In this document: positions 18,401 through 25,333 of the stretch, in pieces
Position numbering within the stretch: position 1 is the first letter of the stretch
Layout: every line of letters starts with the position of its first letter
Made by a program: the position numbers and the translations under genes
Source: Pedobacter zeaxanthinifaciens
GTDB taxonomy: Bacteria; Bacteroidota; Bacteroidia; Sphingobacteriales; Sphingobacteriaceae
Length of the DNA stretch: 64,000 nt
Direction: 5' to 3'
NCBI RefSeq assembly: GCF_003313335.1
Contig: NZ_QMHP01000014.1
Coordinates: 33,415 to 97,414, forward strand
The notes under the pieces: model-generated
Told to the model about the DNA's origin: nothing
Databases searched by the model: none
What the model saw: the letters and a program-made list of their open reading frames with translations, nothing else

Positions 18401-18824
18401 TGTTAAAGTGAAAGAAGTAACGGCCAAAGGTAACTCCAACCAAAAAATCAATTACAGTATCATTGATAACAATGTTAAAGCTGGCATAACTTATTACCGT
18501 TTGAAGCAAACAGATTTTGATGGAAAATTTAGCTACTACCCAGAATTAAGATCAGTAAATGTATTGGCAAATGATTCGAAACTATTGATCTACCCAAATC
18601 CAACAAAAGGCAAAGCTTTCATTAATTATAGCAGCAGTTCAACCAATATAGTAGTAAATGTTTTGAGTACAGATGGAAAAGTACTGTTAAAATTGAAAGG
18701 CAGTGTAAAATCAATTGAGCAGGAGTTAAATAACAAACTACATTACCTTAAACCTGGAACCTATGTTGTTCAGTTGACAGATAATGAAATTTTTGTAGCC
18801 AGCGAAAAACTGATTAAAGAATAA
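15477..18824 (+). CDS. Secreted multidomain nuclease/phosphatase with T9SS sorting domain
   Basis: About 1115 residues from the ATG at 15477; the longer frame begins with a TTG and hides the signal peptide. Signal peptide KRFLLFIGFFSLLTFKLTAQ. The N-terminal half holds jelly-roll and Hydin/ASPM-like Ig modules: two ASP/NPSSLEFG...LSG repeats flank a MAM-like choice-of-anchor module. An endonuclease/exonuclease/phosphatase domain follows, with VNWNIEWFG, CLGEIV, FILGDYNDD and SDHYPVL. The C-terminus (LLIYPNPTKGKAFINY onward) is a type A T9SS sorting domain. Predicted extracellular or surface DNase; phosphate scavenging is possible. Confidence 0.88.
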   Translation: MKRFLLFIGFFSLLTFKLTAQIVLTNSPYQENFNGLGSGLPTGFSVYFGASSSSIGTAATYVSAHTGRTNTTARFNNYASLNSGTDISTNTDRALGVRQSSSTGDPGSSFVAQLANTTNKSNLKLSFKLQSLDGASPRIATWLVEYAIGDATPSTFTSIATSPTSITTGGSTTSNTTVNVDFGSALDNISSKVWIRIVTLTSTTGTGNRPTSAIDDFSLTFDASGAPSPMIAASPTIVAFGNQNINTTATEKPLALTYSNLTTDDLVLTTAAPFSISKTSNGTYGTSLTYTNAELTSPTTLYVRYTPTAAGISNGSVTISGGGLASNATVSLSGTGIDPNATSFNFESCSTNGSSSLSDGFYQYSVIGAQTWGCATTFGHNNSDASGASNSGNGLQINGYSGGNIQNEDWLISPSFNISSYNYPLLSFWSRNKFTGPQLKLMISTNYSGTGDPYASGVTWTEIDGKFPAGNTDVWTKSENIDLSAFKTSGSNLYIAFVYTSTTVDGARWSLDDFNLVNSPAPAPAEIATNPSSLEFGYQANGTTSTAKTVVVSFSNLTNDASLNVTGDFSISLDNNTYSQSLNITSPGTANQTVYVKFSPTAANSNLQGNLTIASTGAASKTIALSGSTLSFDNTLEVVNWNIEWFGHTGNGPSDEAKQKANVIKVMKSINADIYCLGEIVNTAALADVAQQIGVDANEYGYFVSTYASYAQNTSDPDYANAQKLAFVYRKSVISPIGTPSGLLYTTNESDAVFNYWASGRFPYEMKANVTLNGITKQVNFIMIHAKAETSSGSYARRKNAAIALKSYLDANESTDNFIILGDYNDDLDATISTASEAGADYPKSSYQVWLDDNAKYISPTLPLSQSGKKSTVSYNDVIDHVTLSNEMNDNYISGSAQILTSVTGTVSPDNYGSTTSDHYPVLTRYSFTNSTLPVKFDEFTAKQEGSNVVLKWATQTETNNQYFTVERSNDGATFVKVKEVTAKGNSNQKINYSIIDNNVKAGITYYRLKQTDFDGKFSYYPELRSVNVLANDSKLLIYPNPTKGKAFINYSSSSTNIVVNVLSTDGKVLLKLKGSVKSIEQELNNKLHYLKPGTYVVQLTDNEIFVASEKLIKE

Positions 18825-18843
18825 AAAGCGTAAAAAACAGCTT

Positions 18844-18874
18844 AAGCCTAGCCATCATTGGCTAGGCTTTTGTA
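18844..18874 (+). terminator. Intrinsic terminator between nuclease gene and nhaA
   Basis: AAGCCTAGCCA and TGGCTAGGCTT form an 11-bp stem with a 4-base loop and a T-rich tail. It ends 12 bases before the nhaA start codon. Confidence 0.85.
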
Positions 18875-18885
18875 TTTTAGCGGTT

Positions 18886-20076
18886 ATGAAAAAACGAATT
18901 AACCTAAGCATATTTAAAGCCTTTTTCAACTCCAAAAAATTGGGAAGTGTACTACTGCTCGTTTGCGTTGTTGCTTCTTTAATTATCGCCAATTCTGGGT
19001 ATGCTGTAAGCTTCGCTGATTTTTTGGCCAAAACCATTGGTTTTAAAATTTCAGCCTTTCATTTAGACTATAGTATTGCTACTTGGATTAATGATGGATT
19101 GATGGCTATTTTTTTCTTGTTAGTTGGTTTAGAAATTAAACGCGAACTGATTGAAGGTGAACTTTCCTCTTTAAAAAAAGCGTCGTTACCGGTTTTAGCG
19201 GCAATTGGAGGAATGTTAGTACCAGCTTTAATTTATGCGTTGTTCAACAAAAATACAGTAACTGCAAACGGTTGGGGCATTCCCATGGCTACAGATATTG
19301 CCTTTGCCTTGGCGATAGTTGCGCTACTTGAAAAAAATGTACCGAGCTCATTAAAAATCTTTCTAGCGGCTTTAGCTATCGTAGATGATTTAGGTGCTAT
19401 TTTAGTAATTGCGTTTTTTTATACAGAACAAATCCATTGGAATCAGCTTTTTATAGCGGCTGGAATTTTTGCTTTGCTGTTGGTGTTTAACTTCTTTAAG
19501 TTGAAAAACTTATTGCTTTATCTCATCCCTGGCGTATTTCTTTGGTATTTTGTGCATCATTCGGGCATACATGCTACCATTGCAGGCGTTTTACTTGCGT
19601 TTACCATCCCAACCAATGATACAGCTGAATTATCTCCATTGGAAAAACTAGAACATGCACTAACCCAACCAGTAGCTTTAGTTATTATGCCTGTTTTTGC
19701 GCTTGCCAACACTAATATCACTTTCGTAAACGGTATGGTTGAGGGGCTGGCATCGCCTTTAGGTTTAGGCATTATATTGGGTTTATTTTTAGGAAAAACG
19801 ATTGGTATTACCTTAATGTCGTTTATAGCCGTTAAGTTGAAGCTGGCGAAATTACCAACAGGTGCCAACTGGAAGCATATCACCGGCATGGGCATGTTGG
19901 CAGGCATCGGTTTTACCATGTCCATTTTTATTGCCATGCTATCCTTTAACGATGCAGCGCACATTATCGAATCTAAATTTGCCATCCTTTGTGCTTCTGT
20001 GATTTCCGGAGTAATAGGTTATCTATTTTTAAAATCAGTATCGAAAAAACATGCTAAAACAGCCATTGGAAACTGA
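18886..20076 (+). CDS. nhaA: Na+/H+ antiporter NhaA
   Basis: Inner-membrane electrogenic antiporter exporting Na+ or Li+ in exchange for protons, used in salt and alkaline-pH tolerance. 396 residues with about 12 hydrophobic helices. The ion-binding aspartate pair lies in ALAIVDDLGAILVIA, matching Asp163 and Asp164 of E. coli NhaA. ATDIAFALAI (TM IV, with the conserved Asp) and GMGMLAGIGFTMSIFI (TM X) are also family hallmarks. Its last 26 bases overlap the downstream acetyltransferase gene, so the two are probably cotranscribed. Confidence 0.95.
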   Translation: MKKRINLSIFKAFFNSKKLGSVLLLVCVVASLIIANSGYAVSFADFLAKTIGFKISAFHLDYSIATWINDGLMAIFFLLVGLEIKRELIEGELSSLKKASLPVLAAIGGMLVPALIYALFNKNTVTANGWGIPMATDIAFALAIVALLEKNVPSSLKIFLAALAIVDDLGAILVIAFFYTEQIHWNQLFIAAGIFALLLVFNFFKLKNLLLYLIPGVFLWYFVHHSGIHATIAGVLLAFTIPTNDTAELSPLEKLEHALTQPVALVIMPVFALANTNITFVNGMVEGLASPLGLGIILGLFLGKTIGITLMSFIAVKLKLAKLPTGANWKHITGMGMLAGIGFTMSIFIAMLSFNDAAHIIESKFAILCASVISGVIGYLFLKSVSKKHAKTAIGN

Positions 20077-20590
20077 AAGGTTTTGGATTAGAGAGTTAAA
20101 TGAGCAAGATGTAGATGGGATGTTTGAATTGGATAGTAATCCTAATGTGCATGCTTTTTTATGGAAAAATCCGATAAAAACAAAAGAAGAAGCGCTGCAA
20201 ACAATCCGGTTTATCCAGCAACAATACATCGAACACGGAATTGGAAGATGGGCTATTATTGATAAGCAAACCAATGAATTTGTTGGCTGGACGGGCTTTA
20301 AGTTCATCACCACTCCTATTAATGGGCATGTTAATTTTTATGATGTAGGTTACAGATTGATAGAACGCTATTGGGAAAAAGGGGTAGCTACGGAAACCAC
20401 AAGAGCGTGTTTAAGCTATGGGTGGGCGCACCTAAAATTAACCGAAGTATACGGAATGTGCCACATAGACAATTTGGCGTCTAAAAATGTACTTCAAAAG
20501 TGTGGTTTAAAGCTAATTGAAAAATTTATTTTAGATGAGATGCCCTGTTATTGGTTTAAAACCACCAAATTAGCAACTGCAAACTATTAA
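20051..20590 (+). CDS. GNAT family N-acetyltransferase (RimJ/RimL-like)
   Basis: 179 residues. It begins LETERFWIRELNEQDVDGMF, the standard entry of Acetyltransf_3 proteins that acetylate ribosomal-protein N-termini or small amines. The acetyl-CoA pyrophosphate loop is recognisable as RYWEKGVATETTRACLSYG, followed by NLASKNVLQKCGL, the usual C-terminal helix. The acceptor substrate cannot be told. It starts inside the 3' end of nhaA (26-bp overlap), which favours translational coupling. Confidence 0.85.
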   Translation: MLKQPLETERFWIRELNEQDVDGMFELDSNPNVHAFLWKNPIKTKEEALQTIRFIQQQYIEHGIGRWAIIDKQTNEFVGWTGFKFITTPINGHVNFYDVGYRLIERYWEKGVATETTRACLSYGWAHLKLTEVYGMCHIDNLASKNVLQKCGLKLIEKFILDEMPCYWFKTTKLATANY

Positions 20591-20601
20591 TTATCAAACC
20601 T

Positions 20602-21126
20602 ATGACCATCTCTCGCTCCGCCTCCATTGCCTTGGTTATTTTAGTTCCACTAACTTTAATTGTGGTGGCATCTGTGTTAGTATCCAAAAATATCGACAAA
20701 ATAAAGTTTACTAAGCGCACTAAAAAAAGCAAAATTATTGAGCTTAAAAAAGATTCATTTTTTTCAGACAACAAACGCTTTAATGAAGTGATGATCGATT
20801 TTTATTCCATGTCTGATATGGCAAGGGGCATATTTCCAATTGACACTACCTTAGCTGGAAGAGAAAAATCAATGTCGGATATTAAAGATATTGGAATTTA
20901 CTACTGGAATAGAAATTTGGAAGTATTAGATAGCGCAAAAAAATTTAGCGACAATATGGAAACTGAACGTAAAATTGCAGTTTACAGGGAATATTGCAAA
21001 CTCAACATCAGTTGTTATGAATTGATTTACAAGGCCGTTGATCAGCATACTAAGGCTTATGACAATGAAATCAATAAAAAATTTGCTTTGATAGATGAGA
21101 AATCTAAAGAAATTAGGGGCGAATAA
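20602..21126 (+). CDS. Hypothetical membrane-anchored protein
   Basis: 174 residues; not recognised. One N-terminal hydrophobic helix (about residues 7-28) is followed by a basic stretch KIKFTKRTKKSKI and then a mostly helical, charged domain with a C-terminal coiled-coil tendency. The basic stretch directly after the helix suggests the soluble part is cytoplasmic. It starts 11 bases after the acetyltransferase stop, so it may end an nhaA-acetyltransferase-hypothetical operon. It converges with trpA across an 18-bp gap. Confidence 0.6.
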   Translation: MTISRSASIALVILVPLTLIVVASVLVSKNIDKIKFTKRTKKSKIIELKKDSFFSDNKRFNEVMIDFYSMSDMARGIFPIDTTLAGREKSMSDIKDIGIYYWNRNLEVLDSAKKFSDNMETERKIAVYREYCKLNISCYELIYKAVDQHTKAYDNEINKKFALIDEKSKEIRGE

Positions 21127-21144
21127 CACCCCTTTATTTTTTGC

Positions 21145-21915
21145 TTAACCTTTAAATTGCACCATAAAGTTTTGGATGCTTTGATCCAGATTGTTTTGAT
21201 CCAAAGCTTTTACAAATGCGCTCCCAATAATTGCCCCGCTAGCAAAGTTACACGCCGCTTGATAGGTTGCCTTATCTGAGATTCCAAAGCCAATCATCAC
21301 TGGAGTTTGAAGATTCATTTTTGAAATGCGCTCAAAATAGGCGCTAGCACTACCAGAAACCGAAAGGTTACTTCCAGTGGTTGCAGAAGAAGAAACCAAG
21401 TAAATAAAGGCATTACTTAATCCATCAATTTTGCGAATACGCTCTTCGGAAGTCTGCGGCGTAACCAAAAAGATATTGCTTAGCCCATATTTCTCAAAAG
21501 TACTTCTGTACATCTCTTCGTATTCATACATTGGCAAATCAGGAATGATACATCCATCAACCCCTACCTCTTTACATTTTTCGCAAAACGATTCCACACC
21601 GTATTGCAGCATTACATTTACATACCCCATTAATAAAATTGGGATCTTCACTTGCTTTCTTAAATCTTTCAATTGATCAAAAAGTACACTTAGTGTCATA
21701 CCGCTATCCAAAGCCTGTTTGCTGCTAGCCTGTATCACAGGACCATCGGCCACTGGATCGGAGTATGGGAAACCTATTTCCAGGAAATCGGCACCACATT
21801 TTTCTAAAGTTTCAGCTATTGTTAAGGTATCATTTAATTTTGGATAGCCCGCTGTATAATATATCGAAAGTAAACCTGTTGGCTTTTTTTCAAATAATTT
21901 TTGTAATCTGTTCAT
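21145..21915 (-). CDS. trpA: Tryptophan synthase subunit alpha
   Basis: Splits indole-3-glycerol phosphate to indole, which tunnels to TrpB, and glyceraldehyde 3-phosphate. A 256-residue TIM barrel. Catalytic Glu in DFLEIGFPYSDPVADGP, catalytic Asp in GCIIPDLPMYEYEE, and the phosphate-binding loops VSSSATTGS and GFGISDKATYQ are present. Last gene of the trp block, 94 bp after trpB. Confidence 0.97.
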   Translation of the reverse strand: MNRLQKLFEKKPTGLLSIYYTAGYPKLNDTLTIAETLEKCGADFLEIGFPYSDPVADGPVIQASSKQALDSGMTLSVLFDQLKDLRKQVKIPILLMGYVNVMLQYGVESFCEKCKEVGVDGCIIPDLPMYEYEEMYRSTFEKYGLSNIFLVTPQTSEERIRKIDGLSNAFIYLVSSSATTGSNLSVSGSASAYFERISKMNLQTPVMIGFGISDKATYQAACNFASGAIIGSAFVKALDQNNLDQSIQNFMVQFKG

Positions 21916-22009
21916 TTAAATAGTATTGCGTAATAAGTATTGCGATAAGCACAAGAAAATGCAATTAGTAAGCGTATTGAAATCAAATCTCAATGTGCCA
22001 ATCTCAAAT

Positions 22010-23191
22010 CTATAAATTAAAATACTTCATGTAAGTTTCCATGTCCTTATCCCCTCTACCAGAAAGGCAAATTACCACGTTTTCACCACCTTTGAACGTC
22101 ATTTTCTCTAAGTAGGCTATAGCGTGTGCACTTTCTATGGCAGGGATAATTCCTTCGTATTGCGTTAACAACCTTCCTGCTAGTAAAGCTTCGTCATCGG
22201 TAATGCTAGCGTACAAACCCCTTCCCGTTTTGAACAAGTGTGCATGTTGAGGACCAATACCTGGATAGTCTAAGCCCGCCGATACCGAGTGGGGTTCCAC
22301 TACCTGACCATCATCCGTTTGCATTAAAATACTCCTGCTTCCATGTAAAACACCTTCCTTGCCAAGGGTGGTTGTTGCTGCAGAAAAGCCGCTACTTACT
22401 CCTTTTCCTGCCGCCTCAATGGCAACAAGCTTCACACTTTCATCATTAATAAAATGATAGAACATCCCCATGGCGTTGCTGCCGCCACCCACGCAAGCCA
22501 AAACATAATCAGCAAGCTCGCTTCCTGTTTGTTCCTTCAATTGCTTTTTAGTTTCAAATGATATGATGGATTGGAATTGCGCCACCATATCAGGATAAGG
22601 ATGCGGTCCTACTACCGAACCGATGATATAATGGGTGTCTACTGGATTATTGATCCAATCACGCATGGCTTCGTTGGTAGCATCTTTTAAGGTTTTACTA
22701 CCGGAAGTTGCCGCTACAACCGTGGCGCCCAACATTTTCATACGGGCTACATTTGGTGCCTGACGTTTGATATCCACTTCGCCCATGTACACTACGCACT
22801 CCAAACCACGCAAGGCACAAACGGTAGCAGTTGCCACGCCATGTTGGCCAGCGCCAGTTTCGGCAATGATGCGCTTTTTACCTAATTTTTCGGCAAGTAA
22901 AATTTGACCAATGGTATTATTGATTTTATGCGCTCCAGTATGGTTCAAATCTTCTCTTTTCAAGAAAATGTTAGCCCCATATTTTTCTGAAAGTCGTTTT
23001 GCTAAGTACAAAGGCGATGGCCTGCCAACGTAATCTTTCAATAACGCTTTAAATTCGGCTTGAAAATGTTCGTCATCTATAATAGCTTGATATTTTTGTC
23101 TAAGCTCCTCTACGTTTGGATAAAGCATTTCGGGAATGTAAGCTCCTCCAAAATCTCCGTAATAACCTCTTTCGTCTACAAAATAATTCAT
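22010..23191 (-). CDS. trpB: Tryptophan synthase subunit beta
   Basis: PLP enzyme joining indole and serine to give tryptophan. 393 residues, standard for TrpB1. The PLP lysine lies in LNHTGAHKINNTIGQILLA. The substrate loop is ETGAGQHGVATATVCAL and the phosphate-binding loop CVGGGSNAMGMFY. It pairs with trpA directly downstream and follows trpF by 14 bp. Confidence 0.98.
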   Translation of the reverse strand: MNYFVDERGYYGDFGGAYIPEMLYPNVEELRQKYQAIIDDEHFQAEFKALLKDYVGRPSPLYLAKRLSEKYGANIFLKREDLNHTGAHKINNTIGQILLAEKLGKKRIIAETGAGQHGVATATVCALRGLECVVYMGEVDIKRQAPNVARMKMLGATVVAATSGSKTLKDATNEAMRDWINNPVDTHYIIGSVVGPHPYPDMVAQFQSIISFETKKQLKEQTGSELADYVLACVGGGSNAMGMFYHFINDESVKLVAIEAAGKGVSSGFSAATTTLGKEGVLHGSRSILMQTDDGQVVEPHSVSAGLDYPGIGPQHAHLFKTGRGLYASITDDEALLAGRLLTQYEGIIPAIESAHAIAYLEKMTFKGGENVVICLSGRGDKDMETYMKYFNL

Positions 23192-23205
23192 ATTTATTTT
23201 TATTT

Positions 23206-23859
23206 CTAATTGCTATTGGCTGGGGCCAACGGCAGTGAATTCAATTCTTTAAAAAACGTTTTCAATCGATCTACATCCTTCAACCCCGGCTCCAATTCAA
23301 ACTTACTATTAACATCAACCGCATATAATCTTTCATCATTAATTTGCTTGATCTCGTTCGTATGGGCTAAATCGATTCCACCACTTAAAAAATAAGGCTT
23401 TTTCAAATGATAATTTTGTAGCAATCTCCAGTCGAAAACTTTTCCTGAGCCTCCGTGAGCTGCAGTTTGTGTATCAAACAAGAAATAAGCCACATGTGGT
23501 TGGTAACTTTCTAAGGTGGCAAAATCAAACTTTTCATGTATGCCAAATGCCTTAATCACTTCCACATTATAGTTATTCAACTCTTCGCAATACGAAACGC
23601 TTTCGCTGCCATGAAGTTGTACTGCTTTGAGCTGATGCTTTTTAATTAACGATTTTACCACTTCCAAATCCTCGTTCACGAATACGCCCGTTGTCTTAAT
23701 TTCTGCCGGCACATACTTGATCAATTCGGCAGAAACATCGCTAATAAACCTCGGTGATTCACTGTAAAATATAAAACCCAAATAATCTGGATGTAAGTTG
23801 GCCACTTCAGCTACATTAGCTGCTTGCCGCATTCCACAAACTTTGATTTTTAATTTCAT
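23206..23859 (-). CDS. trpF: Phosphoribosylanthranilate isomerase
   Basis: Third step of the tryptophan branch, an Amadori rearrangement of N-(5-phosphoribosyl)anthranilate. A 217-residue TIM barrel. The catalytic Cys is in KIKVCGMRQAANVAEV, and the catalytic Asp in YAVDVNSKFELEPGLKD, which has Asn-Ser where many TrpF have Ser-Ser. It is the stand-alone form, not fused to TrpC. A 299-bp repeat-filled gap separates it from trpD, where trpC would be expected in a complete cluster. Confidence 0.95.
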   Translation of the reverse strand: MKLKIKVCGMRQAANVAEVANLHPDYLGFIFYSESPRFISDVSAELIKYVPAEIKTTGVFVNEDLEVVKSLIKKHQLKAVQLHGSESVSYCEELNNYNVEVIKAFGIHEKFDFATLESYQPHVAYFLFDTQTAAHGGSGKVFDWRLLQNYHLKKPYFLSGGIDLAHTNEIKQINDERLYAVDVNSKFELEPGLKDVDRLKTFFKELNSLPLAPANSN

Positions 23860-23892
23860 GTTACTTTTTTAAACCAGCTGACTTATTAAGTT

Positions 23893-24150
23893 GAGCTAAA
23901 GTGTTAAATCTAACTCACTATCTATTTTTAACCACCTAAGACACCTAAGTTTTGTTCCTACTTAGTTGAACTAAGGTGAGCTAAAGTGTTAAATCTAACT
24001 CACTATCTATTTTTAACCACCTAAGACACCTAAGCTCTTCTGCCCTACTTAGTTGAACTGAGGTGACTAAGGTGTTAAATCTATAATCTAACTAACTGTT
24101 TTTTAACCACTTAAGACACCTAAGTTTTTTGTCCTATCTAAGCTAGTATA
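23893..24150. repeat. Three tandem copies of an 85-87-bp repeat between trpD and trpF
   Basis: The unit runs from GAGCTAAAGTGTTAAATC through TTAACCACCTAAGACACC to CTTAGTTGAACTAAG. Copies begin at about 23893, 23978 and 24063. The third is the most diverged. Each unit contains a short hairpin (CTTAG-TTGAA-CTAAG) and, more loosely, an inverted pair of TTAAC ends, as in REP-like elements. TTAACCACCTAAG-type repeats recur in Bacteroidota intergenic DNA. It fills the 23860-24158 gap; no gene is there. Confidence 0.88.
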
Positions 24151-24158
24151 GAACGCTA

Positions 24159-25148
24159 CTAACCATTAATTAGATTTTTAAAACTGTTCAATGCCCTTTT
24201 GCTCATTAGTGATTCCTCTGCCTCGTAATAGCAATCTGCAAATGTTTTATCCTGTTTAATGGTTTGTATGGCTAAAGCAGCATTACACAATACCACGTTA
24301 GTTTGAGCATCGGTAGCGTTTCCTTCCAACACATCCATAAATATTTTCGCTGACGATTCAATAGTATCTCCACCTTGGATTTCGTTCTCATTCAACTCGG
24401 TGAAACCCAGATCACTTATTTTTACCAAGGCCTCCCCTTTTTTACTGAAAGTTTTAAAGTCGCAGGTTAGCGAAACCTCATCAAACCCATCAATGGCGTG
24501 TACTATACTGTAGTTCTTATCCGTTTGCTGATAGAGATAGGCATAAATCCTGGCCAATTCTAAACTAAACACGCCCACCATTTGATTTTTCGGCTTTGCC
24601 GGATTGCACATTGGACCAAGCATGTTAAAGAATGTTTTCACTCCTAATTCACGTCTGATTGGCGCCACAGTTTTCATTGCTGGGTGAAATAGCGGCGCAT
24701 GGATGAAACAAATCCCTGCATCATCCAAACTTCTTTTGAGCTTGCCTTCATCATTGTTAAATTGATAGCCGAGGTACTCCATAACATTGCTTGAACCGCA
24801 GCCAGAAGAAACACCATAGTTGCCATGCTTAGCCACTTTATGTCCTGCGCCAGCCACCACAAAAGAAGCCAAAGTGGAAATGTTGAACGTATCTTTACCA
24901 TCGCCTCCAGTGCCACACAAGTCAATCAACTCAAAATCCGAAAAATCTACTTTGAGGCACAGATCTAACATGGCATCTCTAAAGCCCTGCAACTCTTCCA
25001 CGGTGATGTTGCGCATACCATAAGCAGTAATAAATGCCGCTATTTGCGAATTATTAAAAGTTCCGGAAGCAATATCTGTCAATATTTTTTGAGCTTCCTG
25101 TCTCGTAAATGTTTTGTTTTCAAAAAGATGATTTAGTATTTTCTTCAT
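24159..25148 (-). CDS. trpD: Anthranilate phosphoribosyltransferase
   Basis: Transfers phosphoribosyl from PRPP to anthranilate. 329 residues, typical for stand-alone TrpD. The PRPP and metal loop reads DLCGTGGDGKDTFNISTLA, followed by KHGNYGVSSGCGSSNVME; the anthranilate-side Arg lies in APIRRELGVKTFFN and the PRPP site in MLGPMCNPA. It is the first structural gene after the leader peptide and attenuator at 25159-25281. trpE and trpG, usually first in such operons, are not here. Confidence 0.96.
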   Translation of the reverse strand: MKKILNHLFENKTFTRQEAQKILTDIASGTFNNSQIAAFITAYGMRNITVEELQGFRDAMLDLCLKVDFSDFELIDLCGTGGDGKDTFNISTLASFVVAGAGHKVAKHGNYGVSSGCGSSNVMEYLGYQFNNDEGKLKRSLDDAGICFIHAPLFHPAMKTVAPIRRELGVKTFFNMLGPMCNPAKPKNQMVGVFSLELARIYAYLYQQTDKNYSIVHAIDGFDEVSLTCDFKTFSKKGEALVKISDLGFTELNENEIQGGDTIESSAKIFMDVLEGNATDAQTNVVLCNAALAIQTIKQDKTFADCYYEAEESLMSKRALNSFKNLING

Positions 25149-25158
25149 TACCGTATAA

Positions 25159-25186
25159 CAAAAAAGGTTGCCTCATCAGCAACCTC
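25159..25186 (-). terminator. Attenuator terminator of the trp leader
   Basis: On the minus strand AGGTTGC and GCAACCT form a 7-bp stem with a 7-base loop, followed by TTTTTT. It lies between the leader peptide and trpD, inside the transcribed leader. Its 5' arm can instead pair with GTAACCT at 25220-25226 just after the leader stop codon (6 Watson-Crick pairs plus one G-U), forming an antiterminator. Confidence 0.88.
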
Positions 25187-25219
25187 TTCAAATTTTTATT
25201 TAAAAAATAAACGCACAAA

Positions 25220-25250
25220 AGGTTACATCACGCTATTGCGTTATGCCACC
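25220..25250 (-). promoter_or_regulatory. trp leader 1:2 hairpin and antiterminator arm
   Basis: On the minus strand GGTGGCAT, inside the Trp codons, pairs with ATGTAACC; a nested ACGC-AATA-GCGT stem sits on top. A ribosome stalled at the Trp codons would cover the first arm and free GTAACCT to capture the 5' arm of the terminator. This is the classical 1:2, 2:3, 3:4 attenuation layout. Confidence 0.78.
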
Positions 25251-25281
25251 ACCAATTTGTATTTACGTTTACTTGTACCAT
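25228..25281 (-). CDS. trpL: trp operon leader peptide with three consecutive Trp codons
   Basis: A 17-residue frame, MVQVNVNTNWWWHNAIA, starting at ATG 25281 and ending with TGA at 25228. The three adjacent TGG codons are at 25246-25254. It is too short for standard gene calling. Its stop codon overlaps the segment that can pair with the terminator arm. In the known attenuation mechanism a Trp-starved ribosome stalls on such codons and blocks terminator formation, allowing trpD onward to be transcribed. Identification rests on the codons, the overlapping RNA folds and the position before trpD. Confidence 0.9.
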   Translation of the reverse strand: MVQVNVNTNWWWHNAIA

Positions 25282-25289
25282 TCTGTAGG

Positions 25290-25320
25290 CAAATATGTGA
25301 TTGTTTTTAATTAAATGCAA
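25290..25320 (-). promoter_or_regulatory. Promoter of the trp leader transcript
   Basis: On the minus strand TTG, a 20-base spacer and CATATTTG (one mismatch from TAnnTTTG). Only 8 bases separate the -7 element from the trpL ATG, so the mRNA would begin almost at the leader start codon. Confidence 0.6.
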
Positions 25321-25333
25321 CTAGTTTTTGTAA

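Noticed and set aside
23893..24150. Remnant of trpC
   Set aside because: The gap is too short and consists of three copies of an intergenic repeat with no recognisable TrpC motif in any frame.
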